From contig OX485805.1 of NCBI GenBank assembly GCA_950295325.1, forward strand, positions 52,106,758-52,166,757: a stretch of DNA of 60,000 nucleotides, read 5' to 3'. This document shows, in pieces, positions 46,701-57,794 of the stretch (position 1 is its first letter; the number at the start of each line of letters is the position of its first letter). A model generated the notes under the pieces. The model saw only the letters and a program-made list of their open reading frames with translations, was not told the origin of the DNA and searched no databases. The stretch is from Polytrichum commune (taxonomy: Eukaryota > Streptophyta > Polytrichopsida > Polytrichales > Polytrichaceae). The position numbers and the translations under genes were made by a program.

Positions 46701-46749
46701 GGAATCGAACCGCCAACCACTCCATTTGAAAATGGGTACCTCTTCACTA
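46701..46749 (-). repeat. tRNA-like segment (SINE head or tRNA relic)
   Basis: On the minus strand, TAGTGAAGAGG (46749-46739) fits the Pol III box A consensus and GGTTCGATTCC (46711-46701) fits box B. Between them CCATT-TTCA-AATGG can pair like an anticodon arm. The acceptor stem is not clear, so a tRNA-derived SINE is more likely than a functional tRNA. The outer limits were not found. Confidence 0.5.
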
Positions 46750-48009
46750 TCACCCAACAATTTAGGGTCATCTCGGACTGGTTGCAACTCCACAATGACC
46801 AGGTCAACAACTTGTGATAAGTTTCATGGGTCCAGTTCAACACGGGACAAACAAGTTCGGTCAGAGGACAATGTGTCAAAAACACTTTCTAAGGACACCT
46901 CATGTGTCACAAAGAGTACACAAACTCAATGCCCTAAGTAGGAGGATGAGCAAAGCATGCAAGATCTGTAATAACTAAGCTTCTTATGATTACATGAGGG
47001 GTGAGGTTATTTTTCTAAGAAGTGCCATAAAATAACATTTCCAAGGGTTTCTTTAGAACTATCACAAAAGGGGCATCAAGAGCCTACATTCACATGGTTA
47101 AATGTACACATCTTATTTTTCATCCTTCTAATTTTTTTTAAGGAAACTTTGTTCTAATTTTGAATATGAGTTAACAATTTTTTTGACGTGTCAAAGAGAC
47201 ATGATACGATTGTAATTTCAAATTTTCATAAATTGGTGGATATCTGGTGGAAAGTTGTGAGCATAACATGATCTTGAAGTGATCAGATTGTGAAAATGTC
47301 TCTTGAGATGTGAACAATTCATGAGATATGGAGGATAACCATGGATGAAATTATATGATCAAACTTTTGGAAGTTATAAACAATTTCAATTGAACTATGT
47401 AGGTGTCCAATTGATATAAGTAATCAAATAGGATTATTTACTAGAGAACTTATCTTATGTATATGAGTAACTATAGATTGCAAGTAGTTGGGGTGTTTTT
47501 TCAGTATTGAGTGTGGAGCAATTAATAATATTTGATTATGTAATTTGAGAGAGCCTATTTTTAATAATGGCATCACCCAGGTGAAATTGCTCTAATATTA
47601 TGATGTACATTAGGATGGTATTGACCCAATAAGGAACTTGGTTAGAAGGGTCAGGGTGCCTACTAGCCATGGAAAAAATAACCATTTAAGACCATCTACC
47701 CATGTTGGACCGGTTTATAGATGAGTGCACCAGAAACACATCTAAGATTTGCTAAAAATCAAAAGATTTGAGATGAGAATACTTGTAAACTTGTACTTGT
47801 TGATTCCTTAGCTGAATACATTATAGAAGTGTACTTGTGGTCTTTGTTTTATGTCCTTCATCAAATCACACACCAATCCAAGAAGGACAAATACTAATCT
47901 TAGTGTAGGTATCAATTTTCTTGAAACTTACGGTAAATGAATTTAGTACCACTGAATACCAATTCTAGTCCTCCCTAATTTTGAGACTTGCCAAAATAGT
48001 GTGTGTGGT

Positions 48010-49080
48010 GGGAATTAGTACCACATGCACTCATTAGGATAACCAATGTAGGTTACACTAGTGATCATCAACTTCACCATTAGTGCCACCTCATGACACT
48101 TGGCATTCAAGTGTAGTTGTTAATATCTTGGCATCCTCAACAATATTATGAGGTGTGTGCCTATGTTACACACTCAATATTAATCCACAAAAGACGCATA
48201 GAAAATAGACAACCCATCACAGACCTACAAAACCATAACTAAAATTAGAGAGGGGTAGTGGTCAGACCACTAGTTGTTAAGTTACCACCTATAGCTCAGA
48301 AAGGCGGGGAATAGCCGGCTGGTTGGCATAACTTTCCTGCCTATGATTAACTCACTTGCAGCACCAAGTCAAAGTGTATTGCACTAACACGCTCAGACGG
48401 ATTCAATGCGAATCGAACCCGGACCGTATTAATACAACACGCCCGTCCTTATCCAACCAACCTTGGAACAATGACTTGGCAACCAACAACACAATCAACC
48501 ATCATTTATACTCAAACAAATACGCACGCTTCTCGTCTCAAACAAAGTAGCAAAATCCACACAATTCTAAATTAAAACCCATGCACCTACACAACAACCT
48601 CCCCCCCCCCCCCGGTTCAACCGATTAGAACACCAGTTACTAACATAGTGTCTACTCCCTACAAAGGGTGAAGTAGTATTACACCCAACGCCGCTACCTT
48701 GGGGTACGGCCACGGTTGTCCTACGAACAAACACTTTATTCACTCCGGTCCCTAGTAGGGACCGGAGTTCTTCTTCTTGTGCCTATGTTACAAAATGGCC
48801 TACAAGTTGACTTAATGACACTTGACATTAGTATGCTCAAGAATGTCTTCCTCTTGGGTATTAAAATGTAAATTGTAATCACAAGAAACTTTCCATTAGT
48901 ATAATATCAAATAAAATGTCCCTTTGCATAAAAAAATACTTATGCTGACGAATAAAATCATGTTGGCGATTAAGCGGATGTCACACTTTGAGACCTCTAA
49001 GCATCTAGTTTGGGCCCTTCACAATGAGTGTACTTGACACTACATACTATAAATGGTGTATTTGCTTAGTTCATATCCCA
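48010..49080. repeat. Third copy of the 15.7/17.5-kb inverted-repeat family
   Basis: 48010-48170 and 48778-49080 together match the left arm at 15670-16150: ATCTTGGCAT, TGAGGTGT-TGCCTATGTTAC, TACAAGTTGACT, GACACTTGACATTAGTATGC-like and GACGAATAA. The match is interrupted by a 607-bp insertion described separately. Confidence 0.7.
48171..48777. mobile_element. 607-bp insertion with 15-bp target duplication
   Basis: TGTGCCTATGTTACA occurs at 48156-48170 and again at 48778-48792, flanking the insert exactly. The related copy at 15841-15885 runs through this point with a single version, which confirms the empty site. Near the right end a 27-nt palindrome (48742-48768, ACTCCGGTCCCTA, G, complement) is followed by TTCTTCTTCT. 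The middle holds a minus-strand Pol III box B-like GGGTTCGATTCGC (48420-48408). A 15-bp duplication fits target-primed (LINE/SINE-type) retroposition; the element itself is not recognised. Confidence 0.8.
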
Positions 49081-49960
49081 CGAGGGACCAAGAACATTTT
49101 AGTGGATAAATATGACCATTTAAGACCCCATCTACCATTGGCAGGGTTGGGACCTATATGACCATTTCATGATAGCATGGTATCAACAATGGAATCAAAG
49201 AGCCTATCCATGGATATTAAAATTACATTGTGGGCAAAGAATGAAGCCCACAATACATAATGGGCAGGTTGAGCCCACTCATGTACACTCTAGACAACTT
49301 TGAAGCTCTCATTACATTTTGGGCAACAACTTATCCCTTTGAACATTAACCTGATCCATGCCTTGACCATGATTAGTGGCGAATAGAGCTTGAAGTCCTT
49401 TTCAACTCTTGATTTAGGTTGCAATAGAGCTTAATAGGTATCCCAATGGATGTCTTGATAGAGCTCCCAATGTCCTAATTTAGATATGTCTTAATTGAGG
49501 TCTCAATGCATCTCAATAGAGGTCCCCAAAAAATGTGTGTATAGTCTGTATGGACACCATTCCATTCATATGTACAATCTTGTTTATTGTCTATCTTGGC
49601 TATTAAGGTTCCTCTCGATTGACAAAAACCTCCATCACCATCCTTCACTCACACTCACCCACTCACCCTCCCTCATATTTAGATGATTGCAAGGATGATT
49701 TGTTTCATGTAACGATGAAAATTACTTTTATCAAACTCCAATTGCTTGAAAAAATCATTGGCTTTTAATGCCATATCCTATGTTCAGTTCTTTGAACTTG
49801 AGCACTAAATCAATTGGCAATGCACTAATGCCACTACAGTCAAACACATGAAATGAATGGAATATTTTAGGGTTTAAAATGAATACGATCATGACTACCC
49901 TTTGTTCTACTCCAACATCCTCATCACCTCCTTCAACTACTTAATGTCGATGACATTAAA
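49080..49960. other. Intergenic DNA, no gene seen
   Basis: Contains repeated AATAGAGCT and GTCTCAATG-like words near 49385-49520. No coding motif recognised. Confidence 0.35.
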
Positions 49961-50459
49961 GTTCAACTGGCAAAACCGATATTGAATGTGTTCGCAATAG
50001 GAGCCGATGCTCCACTGGCAACACTCGGCCATGACGCCTTCACACTCAACACCAATGGCCGAACAACAACAAGGATGACAATAGGTTTAACAATCGCAAA
50101 TGGAGCCACATAACAACTTGTTAAAACATAAACATGCTCATTAAATACTTTTGTCAATAGATTCAAAATTAATTGACTCCCACAAGGAGTCATCATCCTC
50201 AAACCTAGCATTCAGTGCCTTTGGAGCAACCATTGTAGTCACACCATTGCCACCAAGAGTTTAAGAATCATCGGCTATTAGAGTCAATGCCAATCTTGAA
50301 ATCCTAAACAAACAATTGTAGAGCTCACTGTTCCCTTGAACCGTGAACACCGATAGACAAAGTAAGCCAATCGTTTTTGCACACCATGTGTAGTGGTAGC
50401 AAGATGCAACATGTGACTTCTAATCAATTTTCCTTGCTTAAAGTTATTGATGTTTACTT

Positions 50460-51051
50460 TTCATCTGGGTTTGTTCACACTAGAATTTCTCAACATCCTT
50501 AAGGCTTGAAGCATGGCTTTGTTAGTTGCAATGAAGAGTGGATGGTGCAACATATTGATATAGAGCCATGATTACATATCAAGCTAATTCGTATTGCTTG
50601 TGCACAATGGAGAACACAATTAAAAAAATTTAAGAATCCCATGGTTGAGCCTATATAATACAACGCATTGGTCTTAGGTTTTGCAACTTGCAAGAAAAGA
50701 CAACCAAGGTACTGGCCAAGTTCTTGAAGAGGCAAGTCTACAAGACCCACACTACAGTCAATGCCAACATGTCTTTGCCATGCATCAAAGCAATTGATAG
50801 CTGAATTGCCATTCTTCTTAGTTATCATCCTCTTTGAGGAAGCGTTGAAACTCCTTATGCTCAAAGTCTGAAAATACAAAAAGAGAGGCAACAATCGCAT
50901 GGGGTTCATGAATGACAATATCACAACAACCACATTGTCTTCCAATAACACCCGTAAATCTCCAAATTTGTGGGGCTTGAGGGTCAACAACTAGGAGCGA
51001 AGCCACATCAGAGGGTACATTGGCCATTGGTAGGAAAGGACCAACAACCAT
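50460..51051 (-). pseudogene. Frameshifted remnant, possibly Crypton/DUF3504-type recombinase N-terminal part
   Basis: Minus-strand frames joined across two shifts read: FQRFLKEDDN (to 50818), then LPLQELGQYLGCLFLQVAKP and TNALYYIGSTMGFLNFFN (to about 50520), then ALRMLRNSSVNKPR (to about 50465). The order L-x2-YL-x2-FL-x-V-x-K, Y-x3-S, AL-x3-R and NKP resembles the helical domain in front of tyrosine-recombinase cores of Crypton-derived (DUF3504, KIAA1958/ZMYM-like) proteins. No catalytic Arg/His/Tyr set was seen. Neighbouring open stretches (51474-51067 and 50211-49963) may be more of the same decayed gene. The assignment rests on remembered pattern only. Confidence 0.35.
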
Positions 51052-51583
51052 GAGCGCATTACCACTCTAATTCACTTTCGACTCATCATGACTTGGTTTC
51101 TTAGATGGAGCAACATGGAGTAAAGCAATTGCATCATTAGCACGAGGCACAACCTTAACCACTTCAACTACACCTATAGGAGGAATGACATCAACCACAC
51201 AAGAAACCTCAAATCCAAATTCAGGCTCGACAACCACAAAAGAAACCTCTATGGTAGGTGCAAACAAGAAGGTCGCTCTATCAACTTCCAAGAAATACAA
51301 AGGTGATTTTATCATTTGAACATGAGAGCCTAGAATTACACATTTAGCAGGATCACCTATGAAAAGAAGTTTGTTCTTTCTCGACACCATTGACACATAC
51401 ACTAAGACCATCATTCTCACTAGACGACTCCAACAACATGTCAAAAGAAGGGGTGAGGGGTCCTCCTTGATCATTCGAAGAGCCTTTGCTCTAATTAAAC
51501 CGGCTTCCTTTTGCGCACCATCCTTTGTGCACCAAACTACAACGGACTAGGTAAATGTCAACAACGTAAGCTTTAAGAAACAC

Positions 51584-52170
51584 CAACTCCTACTACACGA
51601 ACCCACCGAGAAAGACGTCACCGGAAGGTAAGGGGTAATAGTTGGCGCCGACAACAATGAGGTAAGCCACAAGTCGAGGTAGGAAAATGCAAAATGATGG
51701 TAAATATTGGGGAATCTTGACACCATTATGCAGGAAAGATGGAGAATGTGGCACGTGCCATGGAGAGAAGGTGGGCGCCATACCACTGAAGAACTTAGAA
51801 GCCGCTAACACCTAGGGTGCTTAAAAACATTTCCTTCAACGCCAACATATCTAGTAAGAACAAGTCAAGAAAGTAACAACAAGAAATGTAACTAGAAAAA
51901 GAGCAAGAAACCATCAACATTGCGAGAAGACCAATGTTGCAACATATGCACCAATAGCACCGACTCCTACTACACTAAGCACCTGAGAACGACTTACCGG
52001 AAGGTAAGAAAGTAACAAGTAGTGCCAACAACAACAAGGTAAGACTCAAGTTTAGGTAGGAAATGTAGGTAAATGATGGGGATTTTCTGACACATGTGAC
52101 CTTATGCAGGGAAAGAGATGGAGAAGGTGGCACACATGCGGCAACCAGGGGGAGGGATGTGGGTGCCAAC
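51584..52170. repeat. Direct duplication of about 210 bp
   Basis: 51584-51782 and 51960-52170 share CTCCTACTACAC, ACCGGAAGGTAAG, CAACAATGAGGTAAG-like, AGGTAGGAAA, TTATGCAGG and GAGAAGGTGG. The gap is about 180 bp. 52246-52308 also contains a 33-bp tandem duplicate (TTTGAGG-x-GGTTACATGC). Confidence 0.75.
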
Positions 52171-52309
52171 ATGTATGACATGGTCCCATCATAACCATGT
52201 CACCGGTCACATCTCAAACCCTCCCCTCAATAATTATGTCAGGTAACCAACATCTTTGAGGTTAGTTACATGCAAAAACCAACACCTTTGAGGCCGGTTA
52301 CATGCGGTC

Positions 52310-53440
52310 TCTAGGTGACGGTTGCCTATTTCATAAACAATGTTGTTAGATGGCATGTCGTGTTCTTATTCTTACTTTGAATGCATGCTGTGGAAACTAA
52401 AACTCAATCAGCAAATCTCAACCACTGTAAGTGGGACCTGCTTTTGTAAAGTTCACTTTCAGAAGTTGAAAAAGTTGGACATGGATAAAGCGAGTCCAAG
52501 CCATGCATTGACACTGACCTGCTTATTAAAATACTTGCTGAATTGCAATACAAAGAAAACGATTTTTAATTTGGTTGCTGGACCAATCAATTGATGAGAG
52601 GGGGCAGAGGCTTGAGGTCAAAGTCCATCAGTATGTTCGTCACTGCTTCCACAAGACTCTATGTACAGTAGCTTTCAAAATGAGTGCTAAATGTCAAAAT
52701 TCCCAATCAAGCTCAGGGGTTGACTTCTTTGGTTTTCCCAACACATTAGAGTTTACTTGAAGTCTCTAACAAAATGCTTGTTTGGACAGGGAGCTTCGCC
52801 CCACTTTGAAATTTACAATGTTGAATGAGCGTTCAAGTGGTGTTTTAAGTGCTCCCAAGTGGTGAAATGGAGAGGAGGCGATTGATTTTGGTCAAAAGAC
52901 TGCCACATAAAACTGAATTTCATAAGAAAAGCTTGGAGGCACCTAAAATGGTGCTCAAAAGTTTGCACAAAAATTTGTCCATGGAGCTCTCTGCCACCAT
53001 ACCTATTTGGTACTTATCTCCCGAGTCATACATTAGTAGGGGTCTCAATTAACAAATATGCACCGCTGAATTTGATTTTGTGACTTGGGTTAGGTTTATC
53101 TCCCTGACAAGCTTTCTCACTAGAATAAGAAATCAAGAAAATAAAAAAATGACTGTGTGGTCTGAGAGATGAAGAGGTAGTACATTATAACATGGGAAGC
53201 ACTCCGGTCAATCATGGCAAAATAGTACGAACTTGAAAAACAGAACAACTGTCAAAGCTCAAAATGTTACCACAATGAAGTCTTATATGTTAAAGATCAT
53301 TGTGTTGAGGATGGTGCTTCCTGGGAGAAATGTGACCAGGTTGGAAACATGTAAGTTAGTCGTTCAGCATGAAAACCTAGATGGTCAAAGAGCATTCAAA
53401 AGGCGTTCTCAAATGAGCGAGAAGCACAAATTGCACAATT
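52310..53440. other. Downstream flank of LCNP, no gene seen
   Basis: No recognisable coding sequence. The presumed LCNP 3' UTR and polyadenylation signal lie at the right edge. Confidence 0.35.
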
Positions 53441-53443
53441 GCA

Positions 53444-56400
53444 CTACTTGAACTTGGGCAAGTACAACTGCACGAGTTTCTTGAGTGTTTCCAAGTTGCT
53501 TGTGAAGGGATTCAACTGCACACCTTTTGTGAGCCCCGGGGTGTCAATAGTATTGTCAAGTGCTTTTTCTACCCCCGGATTGGCCATCATGCTATTAATT
53601 TCATTCAAGGTCGTCTGCTCACAGTCTTGAGGGGTGTCTTTGATATCGTCTGCGTCGTATCCCAATGTTGCCAGAACTGCCTTCTGCTTGTCAATGAAGT
53701 CACGTCCTGGATTCGGTGTGCGTGAATAAATCTGATGGACCCATGCAACACTTTAACCCATATTAAGTGTCATTTTGAGCAAGATAGGTTCAATTGGAGA
53801 ACTTACTCTTTCCTCCTATGATCAAAAATATGGATCAAGCACATAACATTCTTAAGTAGCCTATTTGGGTTGCATTGCCTATGGGATGGTTTGTAAGTAA
53901 TCTGGATTACCTAAGAATGATTCCATTTGAGACACATCTCTTCAATTGAATCTTAGTAGATGACACAAGGCTTTGTGTCCAACGATAGGCAACAATGAGG
54001 TGTTGACTAATGACAGCTTGCCACTTGGCCATGCTGAGCATTCCTGGAAGTAATGAAGAACCTTGATTTTTTGAAATTTGTTCTTGAAGCATGAATAGCA
54101 AGTAAACGCCCTTATAAATGCTTACAATGCTGTAATTTGAACTCCAACTTTTTGGTGAAGATTATAAATTAGTAGAACCTTTAACAAAAGAAAGAGATGT
54201 TGCATATCAATCCGGTACATATTCCTCAGACTTATACGAAGCTCTTCTGAAGTGAAGACCAAAACAAAGGAGGAGACTGGGAGTAGTTGGACCTTTAATG
54301 GCCTAAACGTCCCAAAATGGGACTCTCAACTTCAAATGATCGGATCTTTCCAAAAGAAAATGTTAGCAATTGGTTTTCAAATACAGTCCTTAGCCATTGA
54401 AATTGTCAGTCCCCTCCATAAGCTTGATCATATTTCATGACTGGTTATCTTCTATACCTCATGAAGTGCTCAAATCTCAGAGATATTTTGACGCTCTCAT
54501 CACTTCAAGATCATATTACATATGCAACTTTACACCAATTTATAATGTTTATCATTTCAACCAGTCATATCAAGTTGCTTATCAAACCAAGGAGGTTTGT
54601 GATTATAAAGAAATTCCCAATGCTTCTACTTCTAAATTCATTATAGGAGGATCAAAAATACTTGTAAAAAATTTAAACCGTATGGATGTGATCCTCGATG
54701 GTCCCTCAAAACTCTTCATTTGTAATGGGTCGCTTAGAAATATTATATTATAACACATCTTAGAAAATGCTCTACCCCTCAAACCTGGAAGGGTTAAATG
54801 TTACCTGGATGAAGCTGGCATCTTTTGCACCGGACACGAGGGCGTAGTTGTCATAATCGGTGTCGAGCACATTATACGGTTGTCGAGGAATGAAGGGAAG
54901 GTTGGGAAAGCGCAAGTAGCACTTCTGGCGTACCATTTGCATCCGTTCGAAATCGCTGATCTTGAGCTTTCTGAGCTCTTGGTCTGTCACACATTGAACT
55001 CGGCCACGAATGCCTGTCACATAGCCAGTGGGGCTCCCATGCACACAGAATGTCTCCACCTGAAAACCTCCAACAACTTCAGAATCACTGAGAATGTCAG
55101 TTGCTCAGGCTAAATCCACCACTGAATTGGGAACAACTGTGCAACAATCTGTACTGATTTGAAACTACCATTTATCTGCATTTATTGTGCAGTAAATTGA
55201 GTTCGTAGTGATCAGGCCAAGCAATTTTGTTGATGTTTCTATTCCTGATTGGATATGAGGAGGCTTATTATCAGCCATAATTGATAACCCTACCATGGCC
55301 TGACCACTACGATTGGTAATGGACATGTGTTGCGTTGCCATTGGCTGTAGTAGGCACCAAATATCTACCTCAACGCCACCACGGCTCAGTAGGTTGGGCA
55401 CCTACTACAACCCATGGCAAGGCTCCTTGCATCCATTACCTAGTTCATAGTGTGCAATAGTACATACCAGTGTCGGTTTGCTACTGTCTTTTTCTAAACC
55501 CATTCAGGTATCTATAATGAGGATTTTACATATTTTGATACCAGTAAGGTATAGATATTTGACAGTGTTTCTGCTTCTGATACCATTTGGGTCAAAATAC
55601 CATGCAAGAACCTTCATACCTAGGCAAATCACCCTAGTATCAATATAGTCTAGAATGGTATGGACCCAAATAACAACTCAGGTGTACAAAGATTCTTTCA
55701 CCTCAACATACCCATCGAATATCGATATTTAACTGGTAGTGCAATTTTGATACCCATGTGTAGTTTATTTGATACCCTAATTGATGTTAATTATTGATAT
55801 CATGAATTCACCTGTACACCAGACCAACACTGGTATATACATTACTACTAATGGTCAACTTACCTCGATTGCCTGTTTCTTTTCATTGTATGAGTACAAC
55901 CCCTGTCAACAATTCAACAACCATATTAGGATTAATAGTGGTCAGACCATCTGCACCTAGAAACGAATTTTTGACAATGTGCATCTTAAGAAAATAGGAA
56001 CAGAGTGTTGGGGCCAGGATCAGGGTTAAGCATAGGGACCTGTGTACAATGGCAATCTTCTTGACCCTGACCAGCAAAGCCAAGCTTCAAGGAAGCAACC
56101 TCAAACCAGCGGCCAGCGTATCGCGAAGGGTTAAAGTTTTTCATTGTCATGCCTGCAGACATTATTGAATCTGGGCCATCTTCAACCGATTCCAACACAA
56201 TCCCAACCTTTTCATCCAGTGTCAGGCTTTCAGTAGCATTTGGTGTGGCGGCAATCTCAAACAAGCTTCCGCTCCCCATTAGAGGCTCTGCAAGTGCCAC
56301 CTGTTAAAACATGAGTGCGTTACCATGATATCTTTATTCTGCATGACTTCATTTTGTTTACACTAAACGAATAAGTTAATTAATTTATTGTTTTAAACAT

Positions 56401-57794
56401 TCAGCATGAGACAGCCAGGCTACCACACAATGTGGTGACATTCCTGCAAAGAATCATTTAATAATTTCATCATGTCAAGCAATCAAAATAATCTTAGACT
56501 AAGCTATATGCTTTTGAAAAGACCTCAGTGTGCTTATTGAACAAATGAGATGTGAAGCAATCCAAAAAGAACCCCACAAGCTGGAAGTATCACCTCACTG
56601 GCAGGCGCAAAGAGAAGGAATGCAGCAGCTGAAGTTGCCACTGCAGCAGATTGCAACGCACTCTGAAGTGAGCATTGCACAGCAACTTTTGATTTCTTTC
56701 TACTGCAACCATACTCCCTGCACATGTATAATACAAAGCTCAGTAGAATAAACTTCGTACTCCATAGCAACATGCTACAGTCGGATAATAGATTCAAGGC
56801 TTCCCTGCCAAAACGCAATGATGTAAGGTTTAGCACCTTTCACCTGGAAATTCTAAGGTGGATGGGCCTTAGACGGATACTTTTCTCTCTGCACCCACTT
56901 CTCATAGAATATGAAACGCGCAATGAGTGTGAGATGATTACCGAATCCAAATGGTGCCCATAGCCATTTTCCTCATAATTTTTGGTGCTCATATGAATAT
57001 CTTGGTCATTATTCAAGTGAAGATTCTCGTGCTCATTCAGCGGTCATATAGGTCCCCTCAATCATGTTGACTACTGAGCCCAGAATGGTTGCATATTTTG
57101 AGCACGTAGTCCAATCTCTTTGAAACCGTGTCTTTTTGGTGCCAGTTCTTAGATCCACATGTAACCACATGCCACTCAAATATAGGTGTCCAGATTATTG
57201 TTGTTTTGGATTTAGGCACGTCTACCTTTAAGTCATGTAGGAGCAAATTTGGGAGCAAGGAACTGGATCAGGCAATTCATACAGATTCAGGAAGGACCCT
57301 AACCTAATTCGGAAAATGCTTGAGCTGTTCTTCTCCTGCAGCCATAGCATTCTTAAGCCTGCCTAAGGACGTTCTCATTCCAATATTCTAGCTTCAAGAA
57401 TCAATTTCCAAAAATCAAGGTCCTTGACTACATGCATGAATGCCAAGCATAGCCAAGCTCTCATTAGTCGACACCTCATTGCTACCTATCCTAGGATAAA
57501 ACTTCTCCCATCTACTGAGATTCTACTCAAAGAACTTGCCATAAGAAATCTCGCCAAGTGTTTGCTCTTCAAGATGGCTACCTAGGGAGACCACCTTACC
57601 ACTTGAATGTCTATGCCTGACTCACCAAACTCTTCCTTCACAAGATGAAAATGTGACTCGAAGGGTTGTAATTGTGAACGACGGAGTAAGAGATTAGCTC
57701 ACCTAGAAGATGGGGCTGGTCTTGCTGCGGTGAAGGGCGATGCTAACCTTGTTGGTATGGTCATAGCCATAGCTACAGCCAAAGGCATAGCCAT
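53444..57794 (-). CDS. LCNP: Plastid lipocalin LCNP (CHL), six exons
   Basis: Thylakoid-lumen lipocalin, known in Arabidopsis to protect thylakoids under stress and to be needed for sustained antenna quenching (qH). Exons on the minus strand: 57794-57703, 56717-56594, 56300-56040, 55902-55864 (39 nt), 55059-54805 and 53731-53444. All introns are GT-AG and phases join, giving 352 aa, the family length. Residues 1-45 form a basic, Ser/Ala-rich transit peptide starting [11 protein letters not shown]. Residues ~50-76 ([20 protein letters not shown]) are a lumen-transfer signal with an AxA-type site. The lipocalin core shows [44 protein letters not shown] and [11 protein letters not shown]. The tail has IYSRTPNPG and DTPQDCE. 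Six conserved-type Cys are visible. The first exon is read in a frame different from the longest open one there; that choice restores phase and targeting sequence. Identity is firm. Confidence 0.95.
53732..54804. other. LCNP intron 5
   Basis: 1,073 bp, the longest or second-longest LCNP intron. A plus-strand open stretch at 54397-54753 has no recognisable domain and is probably chance in AT-rich intron DNA. Confidence 0.6.
55205..55311. repeat. Short inverted repeat in LCNP intron 4
   Basis: CGTAGTGATCAGGCCA at 55205-55220 pairs with TGGCCTGACCACTACG at 55296-55311 with one mismatch. Related TAGTGGTCAGACCA words occur at 48256 and 55937. Confidence 0.6.
55459..55848. repeat. Possible MITE in LCNP intron 4
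   Basis: Ends ATACCAGTGTCGGTTTG (near 55466) and CCAACACTGGTATATAC (near 55830) are imperfect inverted copies about 390 bp apart. The inside repeats TGATACCA/GGTATAGATA words. The terminal match is short. Confidence 0.35.

Noticed and set aside
54397-54753. 118-codon plus-strand frame
   Set aside because: Lies in LCNP intron 5 on the opposite strand, with no motif and AT-driven composition.
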